Shown in pieces: positions 43,362 to 54,135 of a stretch of 64,000 bases of DNA. The notes beneath the pieces are model-generated. The model had not been told where the DNA came from, did not search any database, and worked only from the letters and a program-made list of their open reading frames with translations. The position numbers were made by a program, and so were the translations under genes. The stretch's first letter is position 1. Each line of letters opens with the position of its first letter. Source of the stretch: Periplaneta americana (lineage: Eukaryota; Arthropoda; Insecta; Blattodea; Blattidae); contig NC_091130.1 in assembly GCF_040183065.1 (NCBI RefSeq), positions 127,077,914 through 127,141,913 on the forward strand. Reading direction: 5' to 3'.

Positions 43362-44302
43362 CAGGGTGGGGCATAGGAACCAAGTGTTTTTAAAATAATC
43401 ATAAAACAGTTAGTTTTTGTTTTCAACACATTTTATTGGTAGAACAACGTTTGTGAGAACATACCATTTCAATTATGAGCGGAAAATTACATCTGGAATG
43501 TGATGTCCGTCTGTGTTGACGCATTGTTTAAGGCGCTGACGAAAATTCAGCTGTATTCTTTCCAGGAGATCTCTGTTGATTTGAGTGATGTGTTGACGTA
43601 CTGTGTCCTTTAATTCATCTAATATTCGAGGCTTATCCTCGTAAACACGTGCCTTTAGGTACCCACATAGAAAAAATCACGTGGACAAGTCAGGGGACCG
43701 AGGGAGCCATGGAACATCACCAAATCTCGAAATGGGACGATTGGAAAACAGGAGGCAAAGAACTGCCATTGACGCTCTGGAGATATGCGTCGTGGCCCCA
43801 TCTTGCTGAAACCACCTATCTTGAATGGGTGTAAATGTAAATCGCCATGCCAAATCTATCTTACCGTATGATTGCTGATTCCAAGAGCAGCTGAATGTCT
43901 TCGAGAAGAGCGGCCTGGGCTGCGCAGTATCGCTTGTCTGACTGAAAATTTTCTGGAGTAGCCTACGCACTCTGTTTTGGGGGCTGGGCGATTTATTTTT
44001 CGGTATTGCGCCTATTTTTTTTATGATTTTTTAACCCAACATAAGATTGTGTCACGCACGGGAACAGAATCATTGCGATTAATATTGAATCTGTAGTAAA
44101 ACTCACGCCGTATCGAGCTCACCGACTCGCCATTTCTAACAAAACAATCATACACAAACATGCGTCCACTGCTCCATGATGCCGACTGCAGGTGAAATGC
44201 TATGAGCCACGGAATGGACTGTCACATGCCGCACGTCTCTCCCTTTCATAATGACTGAGTACAAGCCATTCCAAAAACACTTGGTTCCCATGCCCCACTC
44301 TG
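43362..44302. mobile_element. IS630/Tc1-mariner element (family M2), 941 bp, internally deleted
   Basis: Ends CAGGGTGGGGCATAGGAACC and, in complement, CAGAGTGGGGCATGGGAACC; TA at 43360-43361 and 44303-44304. It matches both ends of the longer copy at 51025-52328 but lacks part of the middle. Confidence 0.9.
43474..43970 (-). pseudogene. IS630-type transposase C-terminal half with in-frame stop
   Basis: The minus-strand frame gives DRWFQQDGATTHISRASMAV, LCLLFSNRPISRFGDVPWLP and RSPDLST, then a TGA at 43677-43679, then FFLCGYLKARVYEDKPRILD and, after QITRDLL-like sequence, FRQRLKQCVNTDGHHIPDVI plus stop at 43474-43476. QQDGAT-x-H is the second catalytic Asp motif of the DDE/D nuclease, and RSPDLST(CD)FFLWGYLK is the following family block; the stop replaces CD. 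The first catalytic Asp lies in the deleted part. Remains of the N-terminus are recognisable near 44150-44200. Confidence 0.85.
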
Positions 44303-44512
44303 TACAAATGATTTATAAAATGGCAAACTTACTAGTGTTAATTATACAGGGTGTTTAAAAAATACGGGGCATAATTTCAAGTATGTATTTCCCACAAGTA
44401 GACAATCAAAATAGTTCATTACAACATGTGTCCGGAAATGCTTCATTTCCGAATTATGGCCTTCACAACATTGAAATTCACCGGAACGTTTTTCTTTCCG
44501 TAGGTCGTTGTC

Positions 44513-45031
44513 ATTACAGAAGATGTTCAAAATGTCCACCTCCTGCTTGAATACAGATCTCACATCGATGTCTCATTGACCTGCGAACACGATCCCAAAT
44601 TCCAGGAGTATTGCGTATGTCAGTAGTGTCAGAATTGTAAGCTCCGAAACCCGTTGTGGAGCTAGAGACGTCCAGTCGGAGCGTGAACTTGCTTATGTCT
44701 GTGGAAGCACCGGAGCAGGCAACGAGTTATAGTGGAGCGCTCCGCTCCGTTTAGGCTCTGTCTGACAACGCTGGCGTATGTCCTCAGAACATGCCACAAT
44801 TCGATTCCGAAGGGATTCCAAATCAGGCACCGGAGACGAATAAATCAATCATTTTAAATGGCCCCACAAGTAGAAATCGAGAGGGTTCAGATCAGGTGAG
44901 CGTGGAGGCCAAGCAATTGGGCCACCTCTACCTATCCATCGATCAGGAAACCTTCGATCCAAGTACTGAATGTAACTTTCGCCTCGGAATGAACTGTCAG
45001 AGTGCCCTCTTAATGTCTCCTTTGACGGCAA
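44513..45031 (-). pseudogene. IS630-type transposase C-terminal fragment, disrupted
   Basis: The minus-strand frame from 45031 reads SYIQYLDRRFPDRWIGRGGP, then WPPRSPDLNPLDFYLWGHLK and a stop. One base shift later, LESLRNRIVACSEDIR continues the protein until the hAT MITE interrupts it. After the MITE come RNTPGIWDRVRRSMRHRCEI and GGGHFEHLL plus stop at 44513-44515. WPPRSPDL-x-PLDF-x-LWG-x-LK and the GGHFEHLL end are typical of insect IS630/mariner-like transposases. N-terminal and first catalytic regions are deleted. Confidence 0.85.
44621..44773. mobile_element. 153-bp hAT MITE
   Basis: Ends CAGTAGTGTCAGA and, in complement, CAGCGTTGTCAGA; GCGTATGT is duplicated exactly at 44613-44620 and 44774-44781 (8 bp). 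It interrupts the M1 transposase codons for SEDIR/RNTPG. Contains GGAGCGCTCCGCTCC. Confidence 0.9.
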
Positions 45032-45237
45032 CGACCTGCGGAAAGAAAAACGTTCCGGTGAATTTCAATGTTGTGAAGGCCATAATTCGGAAATAAAGCA
45101 TTTCTGGACACATGTTGTAATGAACTATTTTGATTGTCTACATGTGGGAAATACATACCTGAAATTATGCCCCGTATTTTTTAAACACTCTGTATAAGCA
45201 CGTGTGGCTTACAGCTGTTTCGGTGTATACTGTACAC

Positions 45238-46041
45238 CAGTGGTTGCCAAACATCACGAAAATGTGACGTAATAGAAATGCAACCCGCACACCACTATCA
45301 CAGGAAGAGGGGTGGGGTGGGTATCTCCTCAGAAAATGCAGTGAATAACTGTGCAGAGACGGACTGTGACCAGAAAACACAACCAATATAATATTCTTCT
45401 ACTTATTAACTATACACACTTTTTTCCATGTTAATTTTTTTATCCTCCTATTCATTATTTTTGTATTGTTAATAAAATAAAATAAATTTATTTTCTTATT
45501 TACCATAAAAAGAACGTGTACTTTACATCAGCAGATATTTGAAATTAAAAAAAGTACCAGGCTGGTCACGAAGTTGTAAATTACACTACATACTAAAAAA
45601 AACGTCGACGTATTTTACCCGATTAAGACATAGAAGCCGATACTTTTTATTGTCCGTTTATTAATGGGAATATTCAAGTTACAGGTAAGGGTGTGGTAGT
45701 CTTCATAACAAGAAGAATAATGACAACGTAAATTGTTCTTTTATACTTCATTAAAAATTTTACAACAAATTAAGTATCTGATATTTTTGCCATCTGCACA
45801 AAATTAATACTTTTTCTCCTATGCTTCTTAAAATTAAGGTTTTACTTATTATCTGTTTTTGAAAAGACATCGAAGCATATTATCCTACACTTGTAACATT
45901 ACATGTGTACGTCCGCTGCTGATAAATGTCTTTACTTATATCGAAGTGATGGCTGTAAACAGAGGGTGGGGGTATGATGTCATGGTTACGCTTGAGTGGA
46001 GGCAGGGGCATGTGTCGCGACACAACTTTTGGCGATCACTG
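45238..46041. mobile_element. hAT element H2, copy 1, 804 bp
   Basis: Ends CAGTGGTTGCCAAACATCAC and, in complement, CAGTGATCGCCAAAA. CTGTACAC is duplicated exactly at 45230-45237 and 46042-46049. No transposase remains. A second copy is at 61075-62072. Confidence 0.92.
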
Positions 46042-46508
46042 CTGTACACCATCATCAGAGCCTATTAGATCCTGGCGTCATCTAGATATCGCTGCCTGTT
46101 GTAGGGGTGTGTTTGCGTGTTCAAAAGTGGCGTCAAATAGTGAGTGTGTTCTGAAATTGATCTGTGTGTTGAGAATTTGATTAGGATGTGTTTTAGTGTG
46201 TCCGTATATTTCGTATTGTTCTAGACATGGAAATCCTACACATACAACCCAAAAATCAAAAACTCAACACACTAGAACAATACGAAATATATAGACACAC
46301 TAAAACACACCCTAATCAAATTCTCAACACACAGATCAATTTCAGAACACAGTCACTATTTGACTTCACTTTTCAACACGCAAACACACCCCTACAACAG
46401 GCAGAGATATCTAGATGACGCCAGGATCTAATAGACTCTGATGATGGTGTACAGTATACACCGAAACAGCTGTAAGCCACATGTGCTTATATAATTAACA
46501 CTAGTAAG

Positions 46509-47340
46509 TGTTCAGGATAACACAGATGGTTTGGAATTGAACGGGATATATCAGCTTCTTGTCTATGCGGATGACGTGAATATGTTAGGAGAAAATCCAC
46601 AAACGATAAGGGAAAACGCGGAAATTCTACTTGAAGCAAGTAAAGAGATAGGGTTGGAAGTAAATCCCGAAAAGACTAAGCATATGATTATGTCGCGTGA
46701 TCAGAATATTGTACGAAATGGAACTATAAATGTTGGAGATTTATCCTTCGAAGAGGTGGAAAAATTCAAATATCTTGGAGCAACAATAACAAATATAAAT
46801 GACACTCGGAAGGAAATTAAACGCAGAATAAATATGGGAAATGCCTGTTATTATTCGGTTGAGAAGCTTTTGTCATCTAGTCTGCTGTCAAAAAATCTGA
46901 AAGTTAGAATATATAAAACAGTTATATTACCGGTTGTTCTGTATGGTTGTGAAACTTGGACTCTCACTTTGAGAGAGGAACAGAGATTAAGGGTGTTTGC
47001 AAATAAGGTTCTTAAGAAAATATTTGGGGCTAAGTGGGATAAAGTTACAGGAGAATGGAGAAAGTTACACAATGCAGAGCTGCACGCATTGCATCCTTCA
47101 CCTGACATAATTAGGAACATTAAATCCAGACGTTTGAGATGGGCAGGGCATGTAGCACGTATGGGCGAATCCAGAAATGCAAATAGAGTGTTAGTTGGGA
47201 GGCCAGAGGGGAAAAGACCTTTGGGGAGGCTGAGACGTAGATGGGAAGATAATATTAAAATGGATTTGAGGGAGGTAGGATATGATGGTAGAGACTGGAT
47301 TAATCTTGCTAGGATAGGGACCAATGGCGGGCTTATGTGA
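46509..47340 (+). pseudogene. RTE reverse transcriptase C-terminal two-thirds
   Basis: The longest undisturbed RTE frame here (269 codons from 46531; no real start codon). It runs [20 protein letters not shown] with catalytic [104 protein letters not shown] and [20 protein letters not shown]. It ends [15 protein letters not shown] because a small deletion near 47310 shifts the frame relative to copies at 32380 and 56852, which read [20 protein letters not shown]. The endonuclease and RT fingers are absent. Confidence 0.85.
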
Positions 47341-47373
47341 GGGCGGCAATGAACCTCCGGGTTCCTTAAAAGC

Positions 47374-47374
47374 C

Positions 47375-47420
<46 letters not shown>

Positions 47421-47438
47421 TAAGTAAGTAAGTAAGTA
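47374..47438. repeat. (GTAA)n tail of RTE copy d
   Basis: About 16 tandem GTAA units; the same short tail closes the other RTE copies. It makes a false LTYLLTYL frame on the minus strand. Confidence 0.95.
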
Positions 47439-47465
47439 ACTTTGCCATTTCATCAATAATTTTTA

Positions 47466-48902
47466 TTTTAGATTTCATTTCTACTTATTTATACGTCGAA
47501 TGTCATGTTTCTAATTCATATGTCAATATATTTTTATAACGGTGTTGATATGTTGTGTTTTATTGCGAGATCTGTGCTATTTCTAAATGACAGAACTTTG
47601 ACCTATTCCATAGGCTCTTGATTATGAATATTCCTGTGACACGAGGATTCAGGCCACGAGCTAACTCATACCTACGGTTCGTGGAATAGAGCAATTCGCT
47701 TAATAAGTCTGCAGCTGTAGACGTGTGGGCTGCGACTATCGCATTAATCTCTTTTCATTTTCCCTCGTCACGTCGGCCAGAGGGCGATGTTGTTTGCACC
47801 TCGATCATTGAGAGTTTGTTCAGATTATCTGCATGACTGTGTCTGCTGTTCCATCAAATGCCTCCCGAGCTTTCAAATTGTATTAAGAGTTACACAGTGA
47901 CGACAATACGACATAGGAATATAACTCACTTTTATATCAAAGAAATGTAACGATAGAATTATATTATATTAAATCATTCAATAGATACCTTCTGATCAAC
48001 CGTCAAAATACCCAGCTAAATAATTCGGAAGGGTCAGGTCCGGATTTATAGTCCGGGTCAGCTTACTTCATACCCCAAGGGTGAAACCTAACCATTTTTC
48101 CCCTATTACTACAGATGCTAGTGGATTTTGGTGATTTTCTAGTTTGTAGGTTGAATTTTCTTTTACCAACTTCGTTTATAATTTCGATACTGATAAATAC
48201 TACAAATGGTAGTAATTTTGTAACTGTTATGTTGGTAGATGAGACATATGTTGTCAGTACTGGAGTTCCATGAAATTAAAATTGTACTAGATTTCTGAGT
48301 CGTTTACTTGAAGCTAGTGAAGTTTGAATATACTAATTAATTAATATGAATACATAATATTTTATGTGTTGTGTTGTGGTTATAATTCAAGACTATAGTC
48401 AGGTAAGTTTTCGGAGCTAGTACTAACAATTTTTTGTGGTCAAACAAAATACACTTTTAGGTTAAGTTTAGTAATTCAATTGTTTAGTCAAATCAATGAA
48501 TTTCATATTGCCAGACAAAATACCTAACATGTTGATCCCTTTCGCGTATAGTTTGCCTACGAAAATGTGTTACTAATTATTGAATTATTTTGAATAACCT
48601 TTCAACGTTAAGGTAAAGTACGGTACGTAAATAAGTCTTTCAGTAAGTAGGATCGTGTGAAATCTGGTAACAGTTGGCAACACTGACAAGACGGCAATAT
48701 TTGCTGTTTAGGAACTGTTCTTACCTGATCCTCACTATAGGTATAGTGCCGCCCCTAGGTAGCGCTAAAATTTGTCACCCCTCCCCCCCCCCCAACTCCC
48801 ACAAACAATTTATGAGCAGCTATTATACAGGTCATATTCAGTTTAAATTAGTTTTAAATGAAATGTTACAATTCAGAATACAATAAATTACTGGAATCAA
48901 AA
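47466..48902. other. Unassigned DNA
   Basis: No supported gene. A short C-rich tract (CCTCCCCCCCCCC) lies near 48780. Open frames here show no domain. Confidence 0.5.
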
Positions 48903-48904
48903 TA

Positions 48905-49876
48905 CAGGGACATCATTTTATTTTTACTTGCATTTTTATTGTACCTGCATTTCTGAATGTACTTCACTCTCACCCCTTCACTAATGTCCTTGCTCCCGTC
49001 AGACACACAAACTTACGGCCGCTGTTGCATTCGAAGTCTTCAAGCAGTGAAGTAAACACTGCATTGTATAGTGTGTTTCAGAAATATGGTTGCGTTTTCT
49101 ATAGAAAAAAGAACCTATATTAATAATATCGTACTAAAAATTATATTGAAGCAACGATAAATTAAATTTCAGAGAATATGCTTCAAAATGTTTTTAATAA
49201 TATGCGTAAAGAATTGAAGCCTGCATTGTAATGAACGGCAACCATTTTCAGCAACTTGTTTAAAAATTCAGATTAGCTTATTTTTAATTGAGGTGGCTAG
49301 AAGCAAAGGAATGCTAGTGACATTTGTAATAACATGAGTTAAGTGCATCCAGTGTAAGGTAAAGTATCTAAAATTTTAGTGGCAAAGGGATATTTTAATC
49401 GCATCACACATTAAAATTTAAATAAAAATTTCACCGGTTTTACGAAAGCTTAAATATGTAAACCCCATTTTCTCAAAAGTAACTTAAGTGCACTTACAGC
49501 CCTTTACTTATGACCCCCTCAATTTAAATGCACTCTCTATATTGTATGTTAACATCAATAATTAATATGCTAAATAAAGTAGACATTACATAACGAACAT
49601 AGCCGCCTAAAAAGTTGAGTTTTTGAAAAAAAATGTTACTATACTGTATTTTGATAAATTCCGTAAAATTGATCATCAAACTGAAAATCGTAATATCGTA
49701 TTTCCCTACAACATAAATGGATACACTACTTTTCTCTCCTCCTATACCTAGTAAAATGATTTGTTTACATATTGCAATAGTAACATCAAACTCCTGTAAT
49801 GGAAGGGGGCAACAGTGTTTCCGAGTATAGCCAGGTTATTGTTAAAAATGTTGGTAAAAATAAAGTGATGTCCCTG
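48905..49876. mobile_element. TA-flanked DNA element family M4, copy 2 (972 bp)
   Basis: Ends CAGGGACATCATTTTATTTT and, in complement, CAGGGACATCACTTTATTTT; TA at 48903-48904 and 49877-49878. Same orientation as the copy at 30809; the interior is more diverged and shorter. Confidence 0.85.
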
Positions 49877-49904
49877 TACATGCATCTTACTTGTGAATTA
49901 TAAA

Positions 49905-50585
49905 GATTTTTATGCTCGACCATGCCGAAATGTAGTAATTATACACCTGGTAGCAGTCCTTTAATGCATCTCATTAAAGTACACCTACTCATTAAAGTAC
50001 AGGTGTTCAGCCAATGACAACTCAGCTTACAGGTGTTCAGCCAATGACAAGTCAGCTTTGTACCGTTATAAAACCGCAAGTATCGATTATTCTCTGATAT
50101 GCAATCGAAAGAGAATTAGCGAAAAGTCACGGAGGCTGGAAATCCAATACTGTCGCAGAAGGTTATGTTCTGTTACTATAATAATTAGCGTTAATTTTAA
50201 ATAATATTCGAATAAATTCAATTTGTCATCTCGTTTTTCAATGTCGAATTCAATAATCAAGGTTATATCAAGTTTAACGGGATTACATCAAGGTCAATGA
50301 CATTATTGTTCATCGGAAAAAATCAATACTTTCGCGTCTGCGCACATCTCACAATTCACGACCTAGAACAAGGTCACTTCCGATCTCGTCAGATACAAAT
50401 AAAATGTATACATCTGAATAGGCTAATTTCAAGTTAGAAATATGGTCGAGCATAAAAAGTAGTATGAAACTCGCCTATAATGGTAATTAAGACGCTCGTA
50501 TGAATATTATGAAACTCGCTTGCGCTCGTTTCATAAACATCCATACTTGAGTGTTAATTACTACCATTATGGGCTCGTTGCATAA
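49905..50585. mobile_element. Repeat family R7, uninterrupted copy
   Basis: TGCTCGACCATGCCGAAATG at 49916 faces GGTCGAGCATAAAAAGTA near 50443. A hairpin repeat follows at 50470-50572. It gives the pre-insertion sequence for the copy at 15955-17830. The stretch AGGTGTTCAGCCAATGACAA is duplicated in tandem here. Confidence 0.8.
50470..50572. repeat. Hairpin-forming inverted repeat
   Basis: GCCTATAATGGTAATTAAGA and the near-complement TTAATTACTACCATTATGGGC enclose a loop with GAAACTCGCTTGCGCTCG. Same as 17712-17812. Confidence 0.8.
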
Positions 50586-50589
50586 TGTA

Positions 50590-51022
50590 CTATTTTCGCA
50601 CTTTCTTCACAGAGAAAGCATTGACGATGCAATCAAAGTCGATCTGACGAAGTAAAGAAATTCAAGCTTATTCATTGTTGAGACCAAATTGATTTGTGAA
50701 AGGCAAGCTGTGGTTTATTTTTAAACATTATTTTGTTGGTAGTATAATTATTACGAGTATTTCTTACTTCGATAAATAAATTGAAAAATAAACTCCAACG
50801 CTTTGCGGAATATACTGTACCTTTTATATCGAAATATTATATAGTATACAAGCTACAAAGTGTCTAAATAGTATTGTTGATGATATATTAGATTGGAAAT
50901 GTAATTGAGAGTTGTGGTTCTATTCATAGCGATAATATAATAAACACACATCCAATTTGATTTTCAACAATGCATCCTTGTTTATGCACGCGCCAAGCAG
51001 TGAACTTTAAGCAGTTTCATAG
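50590..51022. other. Unassigned DNA
   Basis: Nothing supported. Confidence 0.5.
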
Positions 51023-51024
51023 TA

Positions 51025-52328
51025 CAGCGTGGGGCATAGGAACCAAGTGTTTCTAAAATAATCATAAAACAGTTAGTTTTTGTTTTCAACACACTTTATT
51101 GGTAGAACAACGTTTGTGAGAACATACCATTTCAATTATGAACGGAAAATTACATGTGACATGTGATGTCAGTCTGCGATGATGCATTGTTGAAGGCGCT
51201 GACGAAAATTGACCTCTACTCTTTCCAGGAGATCTCTGTTGATTTGAGTGATGTGTTGACGTATCGCGTCCTTTAATTCATCTAATATTCTGAACTTATC
51301 CTCGTAAATACGTGCTTTAGGTACTCCATAGAAAAGAAAAATCACGTGGACAGGTCAGAGGACCGATGAGGCCATGAAACATAACCAAATCTCGAAATAA
51401 GACGAGTGGAAAACAGGAGGCAAAGAACTGCCATTGACACTCTGGCGGTATGCACCGTGGCCCCATCTTTCTGAAACCACAAACGTTGACGATCAATACC
51501 CCTTCTTTGTAACTCAGGGATGAAAAATGTAGACTATTAATTATCTCAATGTAACGCACAGAGTTTAAAGTAACTGTAACCTCATTTTCTTGAAAAAAGT
51601 AGGGACCGATGACGCCAACCGCGCACCAAACTCTTACTTTAGGCCTATGCGTAGGTTTTTCGTGTAAATGACGCGGATTTTCAGCAGCCTAATACAGAAA
51701 ATATCAGTTAACGTCTCTAATACGGTCGAAATGGGCTTCATCACTCATTGCAACCATCATGCTTTCATATTGCTCGTGGAGTGCAAGCATTTCCTGTGCG
51801 AATTTCATCGTTGGAGTAATCCCTTACATTGAATTTCTAAACAGCCACTCATCTTGTATGGATGTAAATATAAATCGTCATGTAAAATCCGTCTTACCGT
51901 ATGATTGCTGATTCAACGTGCAGCTGAATGTCTTTAAGCAGAGCGCCCTGGGCTGCGCAGTAACTCTTGTTTGATTCTTTCATTTTCTGGAGTACGCACT
52001 CTGCGTTGGGGGTCGGTCGGTTTATTCTTCACTATTGCGCCTTTTGTTAAAGATTGTTAACCCAACATCAGATTGCGTCAAACACGGGAACAGAATCATT
52101 GCTATTAATATTGAATATGTTGCAAAACTCACGCCGTATCGCGGTTACCGACTCGCCATTTCTAACGAAACAATCATACGCAAACATGCGTCCACTGCTC
52201 CATGATGCCGACTGCAGGTGAAATGCTATGAGCCACGGAATGGAATATCACATGCAGCACGTCTCTCCCATTCGTAATGACCGAGTATAAGCCATTCCAA
52301 AAACACTTGGTTCCCATGCCCCATCCTG
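51025..52328. mobile_element. IS630/Tc1-mariner element (family M2), near full length, 1304 bp
   Basis: Ends CAGCGTGGGGCATAGGAACC and, in complement, CAGGATGGGGCATGGGAACC; TA at 51023-51024 and 52329-52330. About 1.3 kb with both ends is the usual size for this superfamily. Confidence 0.92.
51136..52203 (-). pseudogene. IS630/mariner-like transposase, near full length, many frame breaks
   Basis: Read leftward across frames: MEQWT and FAYDCFVRNGESVTAIRREF (N-terminal helix-turn-helix), LQKMKESNK region, MKFAQEMLALHEQYESM, AMSDEAHFDRIRDV with the first catalytic Asp, AAENPRHLHEKPTHRPKVRV, WCAVGVIGPYFFQENEV, DRQRLWFQKDGATVHTARVS with the second catalytic Asp (Q-x-DGA-x-x-H), then HRSSDLST, a stop, and FFFSMEYLK. 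The order and spacing fit a DDE/D transposase of about 350 aa that cuts and pastes at TA. At least three frameshifts and several stops make it dead. The 941-bp copy at 43362 is a deletion derivative of the same family. Confidence 0.85.
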
Positions 52329-52330
52329 TA

Positions 52331-52664
52331 TAACATAATATCAGCTTTACAATATAGCTATGCAACTGCACACTTTCTTTTTACTCTCGCCATGACCACG
52401 ACAATGCGATAACATAACAATATCTGACTTCCACAAGGTGTTCAAGAACAAGCTTAAGAAAGATTTACCAAGTGGTTTAAAAACAAATTTCACTGTAAAA
52501 TTAAAATGAAAAAAGGAAGAGAAAGAGAGATAAAATGGCGCCCCCTCTGAAAATTGCCGTCCTATGCAACTGCCTAGGCTGCCTAGTTCTAAATCCAACA
52601 CTGGGAAGAGCCAAGTAGGATTTCCGGCAGGGAAGTGAACATTTTATTCTCTTTCATTGGTATT
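52331..52664. other. Unassigned DNA, possibly old DNA-element remnant
   Basis: AAATGGCGCCCCCTCTGAAA and CCTAGGCTGCCTAG near 52530-52585 look like eroded repeat termini; no partner was found. Confidence 0.3.
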
Positions 52665-52760
52665 GCAAATAGTCTATGGACGATTACTAATCAAGGAGGC
52701 TTTGTTGATTTAATTTCATTTTTATTAAAACAGTTGCATTACACTTCAGTTATCAATATT

Positions 52761-53013
52761 GAGGCTATCAAATGCAAAACACGCCTTATCCAGGTAAAGT
52801 GATTTGTCAGAAAACAGGAAAATTCGTTATGGATATGGACAGTTTTGCATTTGATAGTATTAGTTTTCTGAGCTCTATGGAAGAGGAATTAGACAAGATT
52901 TGCACAAACCGACTATATCAGTAGATAGGTGCAAGAAGTACAACATCCCATATGTAACTCTTTTTTTTTTTTTTTTTTTTTTTTTGGATGAGGCAAGTTT
53001 TTCACTTGATAGC
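52761..53013. mobile_element. About 250-bp MITE-like insertion in R5
   Basis: Left GAGGCTATCAAATGCAAAAC and right GTTTTTCACTTGATAGCCT are imperfect inverted copies; the short R5 copy lacks this segment. A T25 run lies at 52961-52985. TSD unresolved. Confidence 0.55.
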
Positions 53014-53529
53014 CTTATATATTAATCAATCTCTGTTACGTGACTATCCATAATCTCATACAGCAGAAGTTGTAACATAACCTAAACAATATAAATGATA
53101 GAAAGGCTTTAATTAAGGATGATAAAATAAACATGAATCATTTTAAAATGTATAATTGAAGCGTTGGGCCGAATAACGGTATATGTTACAATTTCTCAAA
53201 ATCGAATTTTTAATGGAATAATGCTCTATATAGTCTTACACAGCAGTCACAAAAAATATTTTTAATATGTGTACACGAGTTACAACCATGGATTTCTTGG
53301 TTGGAACAAGGGTCTATGTCACTAGTCACTTATAGCGTATTCAGTTGTTTACATCGTATCGGGAGTTATTGCACGGGAGTTTGTTCTCTTTACCAATACT
53401 GGGTACTTGAACTCTGTGTATTAGGTTTCGGTTGATCTATTACGTAAAATGGACGATTTCTACGGTAGATAATGACCGGCTAAACAAATACAAAAAAGGA
53501 TCCAAACAAATTAATATTAATAAGTGGAA

Positions 53530-54135
53530 ATAAGGTCACGAAAGTCGTTGAGAGATAGTAGTCTTGAGTATACAACAAGGAAGACGAAGTCGCAAGTTAA
53601 TGCAAAAGATCCCACCAGTAATGTAAGTTCCTGTCTGTTATTTTTGCAGTATTTTATTGTTGTTTAGTCAACTGTCCGAAGACAGGTTTGAACCTCATAA
53701 GTAACACCGATAAGGCATCACTCATGAGACAACTAGGCCAGGAGATAATGGGGTCGTGATGGCCAGTTCCCTTCCCCTTCCAATGCGTACATCGCCGATT
53801 ACCTACATATTCCACTAATAAGATTTCAAATGCATACAATCAATTGTCCTTCCTCTGACACATATCGTCAAGTGAGATGTACTGCCTGATAATAGATATA
53901 CATATCAGCCAGAACCTCAATCAGAGGTAAGTATTTTATTAATTGTATTTTAATTTACACTTTACCTAGTGTTAGTTGGTCTATGTTGTGTTTTGCCACT
54001 ATAGAATTTTATCACGGTATTTCATTTCAGGAACAGATTTGTGGACATTCTTGTAAGGAGATGTGCTCACAGCTTGCTCTTGATGACAAAAAGGAGCTGC
54101 TTAAAATGTATTCCTCTTTTACAGTCAGCATTTAA
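53530..54135 (+). pseudogene. Exon-like remnants of the 2-kb element's protein
   Basis: Three stretches look like exons. One reads RSRKSLRDSSLEYTTRKTKS and ends at a GTAAGT donor at 53623. A second ends CAGAG before GTAAGT at 53927. A third begins after TTTCATTTCAG at 54031 with EQICGHSCKEMCSQLALDDK and KELLKMYSSF, stopping at about 54135. The RKxLRxxGxxY ... CG-x-x-C-x-x-x-C pattern resembles multi-copy insect and cnidarian proteins that I take to be transposon-encoded; I cannot name the family. A stop lies before RSRKSLR, and the catalytic part is absent or unrecognised. Confidence 0.4.
53655..53835. mobile_element. SINE-like fragment within the 2-kb element
   Basis: GAAGACAGGTTTGAACCTCA contains a B-box-like GGTTTGAACC and is followed by GGCATCACTCATGAGACAAC and TAGGCCAGGAGATAATGGGG, which I recall as a common insect repeat. 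It lies in the presumed intron. No second copy is in this window. Confidence 0.35.

Larger units (their letters stand above)
44347..45192. mobile_element. IS630/Tc1-mariner element (family M1), 846 bp, 164-bp terminal repeats
   Basis: The left terminal repeat 44347-44510 and right 45029-45192 are inverted copies of equal length, beginning CAGGGTGTTTAAAAAATACG. TA at 44345-44346 and 45193-45194. It holds a transposase C-terminal remnant and a hAT MITE. Confidence 0.9.
46509..47440 (+). mobile_element. RTE retrotransposon, copy d, 5'-truncated, long (GTAA)n tail
   Basis: Begins GTTCAGGATAACACAGATGG directly after the Penelope arm and ends TTCCTTAAAAGCCAGTAAGT followed by about 16 GTAA units. 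Penelope sequence (TTTGCCATTTCATCAATAA) resumes after it. Confidence 0.9.
44305..47465. mobile_element. Penelope-like palindrome carrying three direct insertions
   Basis: The Penelope sequence is left arm 44305-44346, 45193-45237 and 46042-46224, loop 46225-46271, and right arm 46272-46508, resuming at about 47441. Arms share ACAGCTGTTTCGGTGTATAC, TGTACACCATCATCAGAG and CCTGGCGTCATCTAGATATC. The right arm encodes LEQYEIYRHTKTHPNQILNT, the Penelope C-terminus. The breaks in the arms hold an IS630 element, a hAT element and an RTE copy. Confidence 0.8.

Noticed and set aside
46851..47478. 201-codon minus frame starting in LLTYLLTYL
   Set aside because: Antisense of the RTE coding region and its (GTAA)n tail.
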